A stretch of 64,000 nucleotides of DNA from Pseudomonas sp. CFBP13508 (GCF_005233515.1 NZ_QFZZ01000007.1:1-64000), one strand, 5' to 3'. Counted from the first letter of the stretch, positions 50,494 through 60,660 are shown. A program made the numbers and translations. Notes: generated by a model not told the origin, from the sequence alone.

Positions 50494-51996
50494 GTGACTA
50501 CGCATAACTTGAACACACCGCCGACCCTGTGGGAGCGAGCCTGCTCGCGAAAGGGCCAGCGCGGTTTGTCTGAAGTACCGAGTCGACTGCTTCGCGAGCA
50601 GGCTCGCTCCCACATGGGATTGATGGTGTGCTCGCTGGCACTAGCAGTTTCTATGGCCGGTTGCGCCGGGCTGCCCGACCAGCGTCTGGCGAACGAAGCG
50701 CTCAAGCGTGGCGACACCGCCACCGCTGCGCAGAATTACCAGCAACTGGCCGATCTGGGTTACAGCGAGGCGCAAGTCGGCCTGGCTGATATCCAGGTCG
50801 ACAGCCGCGACCCGGCGCAGATGAAACAGGCCGAGGCGACTTACCGTGCAGCGGCCAGCGTATCGCCGCGTGCCCAGGCACGTCTCGGTCGTCTGCTGGT
50901 GGCCAAGCCGGGCTCCACCGAAGCCGAGCACCACGAAGCCGAAACCCTGCTGAAAAAAGCCGCCGCCAATGGCGAAGGCAACACGTTGATCCCGCTGGCG
51001 ATGCTGTATCTGCAATACCCGCACAGCTTCCCCAACATCAACGCGCAGCAGCAGATCGATCAGTGGCGCAAGTCGGGCTACCCGGAAGCGGGTCTGGCGC
51101 AGGTGCTGCTGTATCGCACCCAGGGCACTTACGACCAGCATCTGGATGACGTGGAAAAAATCTGCAAGGCCGCGCTCAACACCACCGACATCTGCTACGT
51201 CGAACTGGCCACCGTCTACCAGAAACGTGGCCAGCCGGAGCAACAGGCCGAGCTGATCAAGCAGATGCAGGCCGGTTACAGCCGTGGCACCGTCACCGCG
51301 CAGCGTGTCGACTCCGTAGCCCGCGTGCTGGCCGATTCGACCCTGGGCAAGACTGACGAAAAAACCGCGCAGGCGCTGCTCGAGCCGATCGCTCCGGGCT
51401 ACCCGGCGTCGTGGGTCACCCTCGCGCAATTGCTTTACGACTTCCCCGAACTGGGCGACGTCGACCAGATGATGAAGTACCTGGACAACGGCCGCGCCGC
51501 CGACCAGCCGCGCGCCGAACTGCTGCTGGGCAAGGTCTACTACGAAGGCAAAATGGTCCCGGCTGACGCGAAAGTCGCCGAGGAACATTTCCAGAAAGCC
51601 GTCGGCCGCGAAGTCGCTGCCGATTACTACCTCGGCCAGATCTACCGTCGTGGCTACCTGGGCAAGGTCTATCCGCAGAAGGCCCTCGACCACCTGCTGA
51701 CCGCTGCGCGCAACGGCCAGAACAGTGCCGACTTCGCCATCGCCCAGTTGTTCTCGCAAGGCAAGGGCACCAAGCCCGACCCGCTGAACGCCTACGTGTT
51801 CAGCCAGTTGGCCAAGGCCCAGAACACCCCGCAAGCCGATGAACTGGCAGCGACCCTCGAGGCGCAACTGCCGCCCGAGCGCCTGCCCGAAGCCCGCCGC
51901 CTGTTGCAACAGGAACAGGCCAGCCGCGGCGCCCTGAACTCGAACACGCTGCAACTGCACGCCCTGCAAGAAGAAGACGGCGAGGAAAAACTATGA
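50494..51996 (+). CDS. algK: Alginate export lipoprotein AlgK, start interrupted by a REPIN
   Basis: AlgK is an outer-membrane lipoprotein with Sel1/TPR repeats that helps place AlgE. The repeats cover most of the protein, from LANEALKRGDTATAAQNYQQLADLGYSEAQVG on. The first codons (MTTHNLNTPPT) come from a GTG that has GAGG 8 nt upstream; an ATG at 50488 is only 2 nt from it. A REPIN (50527-50614) then reads in frame, adding about 30 mostly basic residues before GLMVCSLALAVSMAGC, whose Cys is the lipid site. ATGs at 50614 or 50623 could start after the repeat but lack a ribosome site. The 500-residue product is thus longer than usual. Confidence 0.93.
   Translation: MTTHNLNTPPTLWERACSRKGQRGLSEVPSRLLREQARSHMGLMVCSLALAVSMAGCAGLPDQRLANEALKRGDTATAAQNYQQLADLGYSEAQVGLADIQVDSRDPAQMKQAEATYRAAASVSPRAQARLGRLLVAKPGSTEAEHHEAETLLKKAAANGEGNTLIPLAMLYLQYPHSFPNINAQQQIDQWRKSGYPEAGLAQVLLYRTQGTYDQHLDDVEKICKAALNTTDICYVELATVYQKRGQPEQQAELIKQMQAGYSRGTVTAQRVDSVARVLADSTLGKTDEKTAQALLEPIAPGYPASWVTLAQLLYDFPELGDVDQMMKYLDNGRAADQPRAELLLGKVYYEGKMVPADAKVAEEHFQKAVGREVAADYYLGQIYRRGYLGKVYPQKALDHLLTAARNGQNSADFAIAQLFSQGKGTKPDPLNAYVFSQLAKAQNTPQADELAATLEAQLPPERLPEARRLLQQEQASRGALNSNTLQLHALQEEDGEEKL
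50527..50614. repeat. REPIN inside the algK coding region
   Basis: Inverted CTGTGGGAGCGAGCCTGCTC units flank about 42 bp. All codons are open in the algK frame, giving WERACSRKGQRGLSEVPSRL and on to REQARSHM. Confidence 0.95.
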
Positions 51997-53474
51997 AGCT
52001 GAACCCATTCGTGAAGGCCGGTATTGGCCTCACCTTCGCGCTGCTCTGGTCTTGCCCGACACTGGCTGCGATGACTGAAAGCAAGAACTTCGGTCTGGAA
52101 GTGAAACTCACCGGCCAGTCCGAAGACGACCGTGACCTGGGCACTGCCGGCGGCGGCGACGTCAACGGCGTGGGCCTCGACTTGCGTCCATGGATCTACG
52201 GCGAAAGCGGCGCGTGGAGCGCTTATGCGATGGGTCAGGCCGTGACCTCGACCGACATCATCGAGACCGACACCCTGCAGCAGTCCGACGGCGCACAGAC
52301 CACCGACAGCGGCGATCGCGAAACCAAGAAAAACTACTTGGCGATGCGCGAGTTCTGGGTCGGTTACAGCGGCTTCACGCCCTACCCTGGCGAGATTCTC
52401 AAGTTCGGTCGTCAGCGTCTGCGCAATGACGACGGCCAATGGCGCGACACCAACATCGAAGCGCTGAACTGGACCTTCGATACCACACTGCTGCGCGCCA
52501 ATGCCGGTGTCGCCGAGCGTTTCAGCGAATACCGCACCGACTTGAAAGAGCTGGCACCGAAAGACAAGGATCGCCTGCACGCCTACGCCGACGCTGCTTA
52601 CCAGTGGACGCCGGGGCAGTGGGTCGGCATTCGCGGTCACCACACCCACGACGACGGCAAACTCGATTACGCCGAGCCGGGCGTCCCGCGCGACTCGCTG
52701 GACAAGACCGAGAACGGCGACATCAGCTGGATCGGCCTGACCGCCGACAGCGACGCCTACAACTGGCGCAACACCAACACCGTCAACTACTGGGGCAGCA
52801 TCACCGGCATGAGCGGCGACCGCGACACGGTCAACGCGCTGAACGCCGACGGCACACGCCCGACACAAGCCAAGCGCAGCGATGACATCAGCGGCTGGGC
52901 AGCCGATGTCGGCGTACGTCTGCGCCTCGATCCGCAGTGGCAAGTCGGCGGTGCCTACGCCCGCGCCAGTGCCGATTACGAGCAGAACGGTCTGGAGAGC
53001 AACCGCTCCAACTACACCGGTACCCGCTCGCGCGTGCACCGTTTCGGCGAAGCGTTCCGTGGCGAAATGAACAACATGCAGACCGCCACCCTGTTCGGTT
53101 CGTGGATGGTCAACGATGAGTACGACGCCAGCCTGATCTACCACAAGTTCTGGCGTGTCGACGGCAACAAGCCGGTCGGCAGCAACGGCATCAATGCGGT
53201 GGAAAACAACACAGACGACGTCACCGGCGCGATCCTCTCCAGCACATCCCTGCCGCTTGAAGATGGCAACAAGGACCTGGGTCAGGAAATGGACCTGGTC
53301 GTCACCAAGTACTTCAAGCAAGGCCTGTTGCCGGCGGCGTTGAGCCAGTCGATCGACGAGCCTTCGGCACTGGTGCGTTTCCGTGGCGGTGTGTTCAAAC
53401 CGGGCGATGCCTACGGCAGCCAGGTTGATTCCTACATGCACCGCGCATTCATTGACGTGATCTGGCGCTTCTGA
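51993..53474 (+). CDS. algE: Alginate outer-membrane export porin AlgE
   Basis: AlgE is the 18-stranded beta-barrel through which alginate leaves the cell. The 493-residue precursor has a signal peptide (cleavage probably after LAA near residue 25) and a mature part rich in alternating aromatic strands, ending in the C-terminal aromatic IDVIWRF. Basic residues in the barrel line the channel in the P. aeruginosa protein. The gene overlaps algK by 4 bp (ATGA). Confidence 0.96.
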   Translation: MKLNPFVKAGIGLTFALLWSCPTLAAMTESKNFGLEVKLTGQSEDDRDLGTAGGGDVNGVGLDLRPWIYGESGAWSAYAMGQAVTSTDIIETDTLQQSDGAQTTDSGDRETKKNYLAMREFWVGYSGFTPYPGEILKFGRQRLRNDDGQWRDTNIEALNWTFDTTLLRANAGVAERFSEYRTDLKELAPKDKDRLHAYADAAYQWTPGQWVGIRGHHTHDDGKLDYAEPGVPRDSLDKTENGDISWIGLTADSDAYNWRNTNTVNYWGSITGMSGDRDTVNALNADGTRPTQAKRSDDISGWAADVGVRLRLDPQWQVGGAYARASADYEQNGLESNRSNYTGTRSRVHRFGEAFRGEMNNMQTATLFGSWMVNDEYDASLIYHKFWRVDGNKPVGSNGINAVENNTDDVTGAILSSTSLPLEDGNKDLGQEMDLVVTKYFKQGLLPAALSQSIDEPSALVRFRGGVFKPGDAYGSQVDSYMHRAFIDVIWRF

Positions 53475-53500
53475 TGCAAACCGCCAAGGGAGTGCCCGAC

Positions 53501-55072
53501 ATGATCAGCACCAGAACAGGCTCACTCAGCCTGCTGGCCGGCGCGATGCTGCTGGCCAGCGCCAGCGCCTTCGCCAATGTTGAACCGGCGAAACCTGCGA
53601 CCGTGGCCAAAGAACTGCAACAGGCCAAGACCTACACCGTCAGCAGCGCGCCGACCGACGCACTGAAACTGGCCAAGCCGACACTGCCCGACCTCTCCGG
53701 CTTCACCGCCGAAGCCGCTGCCGCGAAGATCGTGCGCAGCAAACCGGGCAAGATCAGCGTGCGCCGGATGATGCAGGAAAACGCCCTGAAGGACTTCATC
53801 GGCGGCGATAACAAGATGGCCGAATGGGTGGTGCGTCAGCACGGCATCCCGCAGGCGATCTTCATCGACGACGGCTACATGAACCTCAAGGACCTGGCGA
53901 AAAAACTGCCCAAGCAGTATTTCAGCGAGACGTCCCCGGGCGTGTATCTGGCCAAATTGCCGATCGTGGTCGGCGAGAAAGGCATCCTCGAAATCGACGG
54001 TCAGACCCAGGAACTGCGCCTGTCCCAAGAGGCCGGCTCATTCCTGGTCAACGACGGCAAGCTGTTCGTGCGCGACACCAAAGTCACCGGCTGGCGCGAA
54101 AAGGAAAACGGCCCGGCAACCTTCCGTTCGCCGAAGGAATTCCGTCCGTTCCTGCTCGCCTGGGGCGGCACCGAGACCTACATCGTCAACAGCAAGATGG
54201 CCAGCTTCGGTTACGCCAACAGTAAGTCGTACGGGGTGAGTATTTCCCAGTACACGCCGAACATGGCCAAAGTCCTCAAGCGCCCGGAACCGACCGGCTG
54301 GATCGTCGGCTCCGAGTTCTCGGACATGTGGTACGGCTTCTACTGCTACGAAACCAGCGACTTTGTGGTCAAGGGCAACACCTACAAAGACAACATCGTC
54401 TACGGCATCGACCCGCATGACCGCTCGCACCGTCTGATCATTGCCGAGAACACCGTTCACGGCACGAAGAAGAAGCACGGGATCATTATTTCCCGTGAGG
54501 TCAACGACAGCTTCATCTTCAACAACAAGAGTTTCGACAACAAGTTGTCGGGCCTGGTGATCGACCGTAACAGCGTCAACAACATCATTGCCTACAACGA
54601 GATCTACAAGAACCACACCGACGGCATCACGCTCTACGAGTCCGCCGACAACCTGCTGTGGGGCAACAAGGTCATCAGCAATACCCGTCACGGCATTCGT
54701 ATTCGTAACAGCGTGAACATCCGCCTCTACGAAAACGTTGCCATGACCAACGGCCTGACCGGTATCTACGGCCACATCAAGGACCTGACCGACACCGACC
54801 GTGACATCAAGCTCGACCCGTTCGACGCGCAGGTCTCGCTGATCGTCGTCGGCGGCGAGCTGGCGGCCAATGGCAGCGGCCCGCTGTCGATCGATTCGCC
54901 GCTGAGTGTCGAGCTGTATCGCGTGTCGATGCTGGCGCCGACCAAGTCCAGCGGCATCAGCTTCAACGGCATCCTCGGCGAGCGCCAGGATGAAATTCTC
55001 GACCTGCTGGTGCGCCAGCAGAAAGCCGTGCTGATCGACCCTGTCGAACGCCAGACCGAAATGCAGGACTGA
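53501..55072 (+). CDS. algG: Mannuronan C5-epimerase AlgG
   Basis: AlgG converts mannuronate to guluronate in the polymer in the periplasm. The 523-residue precursor has a signal peptide (ISTRTGSLSLLAGAMLLASA, cleavage near 26) and a right-handed beta-helix. The catalytic DPHD is at 304-307, in YGIDPHDRSHRLIIAENTVHG. I chose the ATG at 53501 with AAGGGAG 8 nt upstream; the ATG at 53474 overlapping the algE stop would add nine residues and lacks a ribosome site. Confidence 0.96.
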   Translation: MISTRTGSLSLLAGAMLLASASAFANVEPAKPATVAKELQQAKTYTVSSAPTDALKLAKPTLPDLSGFTAEAAAAKIVRSKPGKISVRRMMQENALKDFIGGDNKMAEWVVRQHGIPQAIFIDDGYMNLKDLAKKLPKQYFSETSPGVYLAKLPIVVGEKGILEIDGQTQELRLSQEAGSFLVNDGKLFVRDTKVTGWREKENGPATFRSPKEFRPFLLAWGGTETYIVNSKMASFGYANSKSYGVSISQYTPNMAKVLKRPEPTGWIVGSEFSDMWYGFYCYETSDFVVKGNTYKDNIVYGIDPHDRSHRLIIAENTVHGTKKKHGIIISREVNDSFIFNNKSFDNKLSGLVIDRNSVNNIIAYNEIYKNHTDGITLYESADNLLWGNKVISNTRHGIRIRNSVNIRLYENVAMTNGLTGIYGHIKDLTDTDRDIKLDPFDAQVSLIVVGGELAANGSGPLSIDSPLSVELYRVSMLAPTKSSGISFNGILGERQDEILDLLVRQQKAVLIDPVERQTEMQD

Positions 55073-55083
55073 GGATAATTTTT

Positions 55084-56550
55084 ATGCACCCACACATGAT
55101 CAAACTGCTCAGCCTCTCGGCCCTGACCCTCGGCATTCTCGCTGCCGGCAACGCCCGCGCCGACGCTGACGGCGCAAGCGTCACGCCACCGAAGTTCACC
55201 GCCGAGCCGTGCTGCAACCTGTGCCCGGCTGCCCATGACGCGAAGAACTACACCACGCGTTATCAGCAGAACTTCACCACCCTGGTACAGGCCCAGGGCG
55301 ACTGGCTGTTCCGGACCCAGGAAGACCTGCGCACCGAGTTCAACACTACGCCGGCCGGCTACAAGCGCCTGCAACAACTGCACGATGCGTTCAAGAGCAA
55401 AGGCGTCGAACTGGTGATCGTTTACCAGCCGACCCGTGGCCTGGTGAATCGCAACAAGCTAAACCCGCAGGAAAAAGCCGCGTTCGATTACGAGAAAGCG
55501 CTGGGCAACTACAAGACCATGCTCGGCCGTTTCGCCAAGATGGGCTACGTGGTGCCGGACCTGTCGCCACTGACCAACGAATCGCTGCCGGACACCCTGC
55601 CCGCCCACGATTTCTACTTCCGTGGCGACCAGCACTGGACGCCCTATGGCGCCCAGCGCACGGCAAAAATCGTCGCCGAAAAGGTCAAGCAGATCCCGGC
55701 CTTCGCCGACATTCCCAAGCGTGAATTCGAGACCAAGCGCTCCGGACGCATGGGCAAGACCGGCACCCTGCACAACATGGCCGGGCAGCTGTGCGGCACC
55801 AGCTACGCGATCCAGTACATGGACCAGTTCACCACCGAGCCGAAAGGCGAGGCAGGCGACGGCGATCTGTTCGGCGATTCCGGCAATCCGCAGATCACCC
55901 TGGTCGGTACATCGCACAGCGGCAAGAACTACAACTTCGCCGGTTTCCTTGAAGAAGCCATCGGCGCTGACATCCTCAACGTGGCCTTCCCCGGCGGCGG
56001 TTTCGAAGGTTCGATGCTGCAATACCTGGGCAGCGAGGAATTCCAGAAGACCCCGCCGAAGATTCTCATCTGGGAATTCTCGCCGCTGTATCGCCTCGAC
56101 CAGGAAACCATCTATCGCCAAATGATGGCGCTGCTCGATAACGGTTGCGAAGGCAAAGACGCACAGATGTCCGCCAGTGCCACGCTGAAGCCGGGCAGCA
56201 AGCAAGAACTGCTGGTCAACAGCAAGAACCTGAACCTGCAAAACGCCAACCATCAGGTCGACATCCGCTTCGCCGACACGTCGGTGAAAACCCTGCAAGC
56301 CACCCTCTGGTACATGAACGGTCGCCACGAGGACATCAAGATCGAGAAACCGGAAACCTCCGACACCGACGGTCGTTTCGCCTTTGAGCTGCGCACGGAC
56401 GAAGACTGGGCCTCGCAAAATCTGCTGGCAGTCGAAGTCCAGGGTCCTGAAGCCGGACCTGACGCCGCGCCACAAAAAGTCGAAGCGAAAATCTGCAAAC
56501 GCAACGTATTCCCGGGCGTCGGTCAACAGACCGCGCAGCTCGGGCAATGA
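55084..56550 (+). CDS. algX: Alginate acetyltransferase AlgX
   Basis: AlgX is a periplasmic SGNH-type O-acetyltransferase that binds alginate and completes acetylation. The 488-residue precursor has a signal peptide (about 1-26), the hydrolase-like domain with Asp182 and His184 (RGDQHW) and nucleophile Ser279 (GTSHSG), and a C-terminal carbohydrate-binding module (about 360-480). The triad matches Asp174/His176/Ser269 of P. aeruginosa. GAGGA lies 9 nt before the ATG. Confidence 0.96.
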   Translation: MHPHMIKLLSLSALTLGILAAGNARADADGASVTPPKFTAEPCCNLCPAAHDAKNYTTRYQQNFTTLVQAQGDWLFRTQEDLRTEFNTTPAGYKRLQQLHDAFKSKGVELVIVYQPTRGLVNRNKLNPQEKAAFDYEKALGNYKTMLGRFAKMGYVVPDLSPLTNESLPDTLPAHDFYFRGDQHWTPYGAQRTAKIVAEKVKQIPAFADIPKREFETKRSGRMGKTGTLHNMAGQLCGTSYAIQYMDQFTTEPKGEAGDGDLFGDSGNPQITLVGTSHSGKNYNFAGFLEEAIGADILNVAFPGGGFEGSMLQYLGSEEFQKTPPKILIWEFSPLYRLDQETIYRQMMALLDNGCEGKDAQMSASATLKPGSKQELLVNSKNLNLQNANHQVDIRFADTSVKTLQATLWYMNGRHEDIKIEKPETSDTDGRFAFELRTDEDWASQNLLAVEVQGPEAGPDAAPQKVEAKICKRNVFPGVGQQTAQLGQ

Positions 56551-56558
56551 GGTCTGCT

Positions 56559-57683
56559 ATGCGAAATCCGAAACTGAAAAACCTGTTGGCACCGACCCTC
56601 CTGAGCCTGGCGATGTTCGCCGGGGCAACTCAGGCTGCCGCGCCATTGCGTCCACCGCAGGGCTACTTCGCCCCGGTGGATAAATTCAAGACCGGCGACA
56701 AGAGCGAAGGCTGCGACGCGATGCCGGCGCCGTACACCGGTCCGCTGCAATTTCGCAGCAAGTACGAAGGTTCGGACAAGGCCCGCGCGACGCTGAACGT
56801 GCAGTCCGAAAAAGCCTTTCGCGACACCACCAAAGACATCACTACGCTGGAGCGCGGCACCGCCAAGCGCGTCATGCAGTTCATGCGCGACGGTCGCCCG
56901 GAGCAGCTCGAATGCACGCTCAACTGGCTGACCGCGTGGGCCAAGGCTGACGCGTTGATGTCCAAAGACTTCAACCACACCGGCAAGTCGATGCGCAAAT
57001 GGGCGCTGGGCAGCATGGCGTCGTCGTACATTCGCCTGAAGTTCTCCGACTCGCACCCGCTGGCCCAGCACCAGCAGGAAGCGCAGTTGATCGAAGCCTG
57101 GTTCAGCAAAATGGCTGATCAGGTGGTCAGCGACTGGGACAACCTGCCGCTGGAGAAAACCAACAACCACTCGTACTGGGCCGCCTGGTCGGTGATGGCC
57201 ACCGCCGTCGCCACCAACCGCCGCGACCTGTTCGACTGGGCCGTCAAGGAATACAAGGTCGGCGTCAATCAAGTCGATGCCGATGGCTTCCTGCCCAACG
57301 AACTCAAGCGCCAGCAACGCGCCCTCGCCTATCACAACTACGCCCTGCCGCCGCTGGCGATGATCGCCAGTTTCGCCCAGGTCAACGGTGTCGATCTGCG
57401 TCAGGAAAACAACGGCGCGCTCAAGCGTCTCGGTGATCGGGTGTTGGCCGGCGTCAAGGACCCTGATGAGTTCGAAGAAAAGAACGGCAAAAAGCAGGAC
57501 ATGACTGACCTGAAAGAGGACATGAAATTCGCCTGGCTCGAACCGTTCTGCACGCTCTACACCTGTGCGCCGGATGTGATCGAGAAGAAACGCGACATGC
57601 AACCGTTCAAGACTTTCCGTCTTGGCGGCGACCTGACCAAGGTCTACGACCCGTCGCATGAAAAGGGCAACAAGGGTTCGTAA
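56559..57683 (+). CDS. algL: Alginate lyase AlgL
   Basis: AlgL cleaves alginate by beta-elimination in the periplasm and clears polymer that is misdirected there. The 374-residue precursor has a signal peptide (cleavage after AQAA near 28) and the (alpha/alpha) barrel with KTNNHSYWAAWSVMA (about 195-209), where the Asn and His are catalytic. I chose the ATG at 56559, with GAGG 6 nt upstream; another ATG at 56547 overlaps the algX stop. A REPIN follows. Confidence 0.95.
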   Translation: MRNPKLKNLLAPTLLSLAMFAGATQAAAPLRPPQGYFAPVDKFKTGDKSEGCDAMPAPYTGPLQFRSKYEGSDKARATLNVQSEKAFRDTTKDITTLERGTAKRVMQFMRDGRPEQLECTLNWLTAWAKADALMSKDFNHTGKSMRKWALGSMASSYIRLKFSDSHPLAQHQQEAQLIEAWFSKMADQVVSDWDNLPLEKTNNHSYWAAWSVMATAVATNRRDLFDWAVKEYKVGVNQVDADGFLPNELKRQQRALAYHNYALPPLAMIASFAQVNGVDLRQENNGALKRLGDRVLAGVKDPDEFEEKNGKKQDMTDLKEDMKFAWLEPFCTLYTCAPDVIEKKRDMQPFKTFRLGGDLTKVYDPSHEKGNKGS

Positions 57684-57698
57684 GGCCAGACGCAAAAC

Positions 57699-57789
57699 CT
57701 GTGGGAGCGAGCCTGCTCGCGAATGCGGTCTGACATTCAGAATGTGATGTCGACTGACACGACGCTTTCGCGAGCAGGCTCGCTCCCAC
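57699..57789. repeat. REPIN between algL and algI
   Basis: Inverted CTGTGGGAGCGAGCCTGCTC units flank about 43 bp, within the alginate operon. It marks the break between the export genes and the acetylation genes. Confidence 0.95.
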
Positions 57790-57897
57790 GGGTGCCGGTG
57801 TCAGGTTTGAGATTTTTGAGTTGACCCTCCGGTTTTACGTGGGGGGTTTGGGGGGGCTTTGGCCCTTGACTGTTGGTTCAAACATGGAGAGATCGGG

Positions 57898-59463
57898 ATG
57901 GTATTTTCATCCAACGTGTTCCTGTTTCTGTTCTTGCCGATCTTTCTCGGCTTGTACTACCTGAGCGGGCAACGCTATCGCAACCTGCTGCTGCTGATCG
58001 CCAGCTACGTGTTCTACGCCTGGTGGCGGGTGGACTTCCTCGCGCTGTTCGCAGCGGTCACGCTGTGGAACTACTGGATCGGCCTCAAGGTCGGTGCTGC
58101 CGGCGTGCGAACCAAACCGGCGCAGCGCTGGCTGCTGCTCGGCGTGGCCGTCGACCTGTGCATCCTCGGCTACTTCAAGTACGCCAACTTCGGTGTCGAC
58201 AGCATCAACGAGATCATGACTTCGTTCGGTCTCGAGCCGTTCATCCTCACCCACGTGCTGCTGCCGATCGGTATTTCGTTCTACATCTTCGAATCGATCA
58301 GCTACATCATCGACGTGTACCGTGGCGACACGCCGGCGACGCGCAACCTGATCGACTTCGCAGCATTCGTGGCGATCTTCCCGCACCTGATTGCCGGCCC
58401 GGTCCTGCGCTTCCGCGACCTCGCCGACCAGTTCAACAATCGCACGCACACCCTCGACAAGTTCTCCGAGGGCTGCACACGGTTCATGCAGGGTTTCATC
58501 AAGAAGGTCTTCATCGCCGACACCCTCGCCGTGGTCGCCGACCATTGCTTCGCCCTGCAGAACCCGACCACGGGTGACGCCTGGCTCGGCGCACTGGCGT
58601 ACACCGCACAGCTGTATTTCGACTTCTCCGGTTACAGCGACATGGCCATCGGCCTGGGCTTGATGATGGGTTTCCGCTTCATGGAAAACTTCAAGCAGCC
58701 GTATATCAGCCAGTCGATCACCGAGTTCTGGCGCCGCTGGCACATCAGCCTCTCCACCTGGCTGCGTGACTACCTGTACATCACCCTCGGCGGTAATCGT
58801 AAAGGCACGCTGATGACCTATCGCAACCTGTTCCTGACCATGCTGCTCGGTGGTCTGTGGCACGGCGCGAACATCACTTACATCATCTGGGGCGCCTGGC
58901 ACGGCATGTGGCTGGCGATCGAAAAAATGCTCGGCCTGAACACATCGCCACGCAGCCTCAACCCGATCCGTTGGGCACTGACCTTCCTGCTGGTAGTGAT
59001 GGGCTGGGTGATCTTCCGTGCCGAGAACCTGCACGTTGCCGGGCGCATGTACGGCGCGATGTTCAGCTTCGGCGACTGGTCGCTGTCGGAACTCAATCAG
59101 GCCAGCCTCACCGGTCTGCAAGTGGCGACTCTGGTGGTGGCTTACGTGACCCTGGCGTTCTTCGGCCTGCGTGATCTGTACACCAATCAGCCGCCAGCCA
59201 AGACCAAACCGGAAGTCAACGTCGAGGCCGATGGCCCTGCCACGGCGACGCCGGGAATGATCAAGGCAGCGCCTGGGGAAAATCCGGCGAGCATCCACGA
59301 ACCTGGCTACACCGTCGGCGTCGAAGCCCAGGTGCAACCGGCCTACTGGACCGCTGACTGGTCGCGCTACGTGATGCGCGGGCTGATCCTGCTGCTGTTC
59401 ATCGCCTCGATTCTCAAACTCTCGGCGCAAAGCTTCTCGCCGTTCCTTTACTTCCAGTTCTGA
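57898..59463 (+). CDS. algI: Alginate O-acetyltransferase AlgI (MBOAT)
   Basis: AlgI is the inner-membrane MBOAT that passes acetyl groups across the membrane for AlgJ and AlgX. The 521-residue protein has about 11 membrane segments and the essential His322 in GGLWHGANITYIIWGAWHG, the same number I recall for P. aeruginosa. The ATG at 57898 follows GGAGAG. The 215-bp gap from algL holds a REPIN and a G/T-rich stretch, so a separate promoter is possible. Confidence 0.96.
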   Translation: MVFSSNVFLFLFLPIFLGLYYLSGQRYRNLLLLIASYVFYAWWRVDFLALFAAVTLWNYWIGLKVGAAGVRTKPAQRWLLLGVAVDLCILGYFKYANFGVDSINEIMTSFGLEPFILTHVLLPIGISFYIFESISYIIDVYRGDTPATRNLIDFAAFVAIFPHLIAGPVLRFRDLADQFNNRTHTLDKFSEGCTRFMQGFIKKVFIADTLAVVADHCFALQNPTTGDAWLGALAYTAQLYFDFSGYSDMAIGLGLMMGFRFMENFKQPYISQSITEFWRRWHISLSTWLRDYLYITLGGNRKGTLMTYRNLFLTMLLGGLWHGANITYIIWGAWHGMWLAIEKMLGLNTSPRSLNPIRWALTFLLVVMGWVIFRAENLHVAGRMYGAMFSFGDWSLSELNQASLTGLQVATLVVAYVTLAFFGLRDLYTNQPPAKTKPEVNVEADGPATATPGMIKAAPGENPASIHEPGYTVGVEAQVQPAYWTADWSRYVMRGLILLLFIASILKLSAQSFSPFLYFQF

Positions 59464-59473
59464 GGGATCTGAC

Positions 59474-60646
59474 ATGACCCGCTCATTACGCATCTTCTAC
59501 ATCGCCCTGTTCCTGGTGACGCTGTTGGTCCTCGGTCTGTGGTCGATTCGCAGCTTCTTCGGCTTCAGCACCAACGCCGACGCGACGGTGCTCAATGGCC
59601 GCTGGACCAAGGCGGTGGAAACCCACTACGACGATGAATTCCCGATCAAGCGTCTGGGCACCAACCTCTGGGCCGCGCTGGATTTCAAATTGTTCAACGA
59701 AGGTCGTCCGGGCGTCGTGCTCGGCCGCGACCAGTGGTTGTACAGCGATGAAGAATTCAACCCGATCGTCAACGAACAGCAGAACCTGCAAGGCAACTAC
59801 GCGCTGGTCGAAGGCGTGCGCCAGACCCTGAAAGAGAAAGGCGTGAAACTGGTGATGGCGATCGTCCCGGCCAAGGTGCGTCTGTATCCGGAGCATCTGG
59901 ATGAAGTGAAGCCTTCGAGCATTCACCAGAACCTGTATCAGGATTTCCACGCCCGTGTCGCGGCCGACAAGATCCTCGCCCCTGACCTGCTCGGCCCGCT
60001 GCAACAGGCCAAGCAGAACGGTCAGCAAGTGTTCCTGCGCACTGACACCCACTGGACGCCGGAAGGCGCCGAGATCGCCGCCAACACGCTGGCGAAAACC
60101 ATTGCCGAGAAATTCCCGCTGAGCGGCGAGCCACAGCGCTTCGTCACCACGCCAGCAGAGAAGATCACGCACAAGGGCGATCTGCGTCTGTTCCTGCCGC
60201 TCGATCCGCTGTTCGAAAACATGATGCCGGCGCCTGAGCCACTGCTCAAACGCAACACCGTTGCCGCCGAGCAGCCTGCCGGTGACGACGCCCTGTTCGC
60301 CAACAGCGAAGTACCGGTCGCGCTGATCGGCACCAGCTACAGCGCCAACCCCAACTGGAACTTCGTCGGTGCGCTCAAACAAGCGCTGCACAGCGACGTC
60401 GTCAACTACGCCGAAGACGGCCATGGCCCGATTCTGCCGATGCTCAGCTACCTGAAAAGCGATGACTTCAAGAACAGCCCGCCACAAGTGCTGATCTGGG
60501 AGTTTCCTGAACGATATCTGCCTGTGAACAACGAAATCGGCGACGCCGACCCGCAGTGGGTCGCAGAGCTCAAACAAGCCGGCGCCCGCCAACAAAACGT
60601 AGCCATCAACACTAAATCCGAGACGCCCGATCGGGCGCAAAACTGA
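59474..60646 (+). CDS. algJ: Alginate O-acetyltransferase AlgJ
   Basis: AlgJ is a periplasmic SGNH-fold O-acetyltransferase with an uncleaved N-terminal anchor (about 7-28). The 390-residue product carries Asp191 and His193 in TDTHW and Ser290 in GTSYSANPNW, the expected triad. It resembles AlgX but lacks its carbohydrate-binding module. The ATG follows GAGGGA and is 10 bp after algI. Confidence 0.95.
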   Translation: MTRSLRIFYIALFLVTLLVLGLWSIRSFFGFSTNADATVLNGRWTKAVETHYDDEFPIKRLGTNLWAALDFKLFNEGRPGVVLGRDQWLYSDEEFNPIVNEQQNLQGNYALVEGVRQTLKEKGVKLVMAIVPAKVRLYPEHLDEVKPSSIHQNLYQDFHARVAADKILAPDLLGPLQQAKQNGQQVFLRTDTHWTPEGAEIAANTLAKTIAEKFPLSGEPQRFVTTPAEKITHKGDLRLFLPLDPLFENMMPAPEPLLKRNTVAAEQPAGDDALFANSEVPVALIGTSYSANPNWNFVGALKQALHSDVVNYAEDGHGPILPMLSYLKSDDFKNSPPQVLIWEFPERYLPVNNEIGDADPQWVAELKQAGARQQNVAINTKSETPDRAQN

Positions 60647-60660
60647 AAGAGAGGTACACC

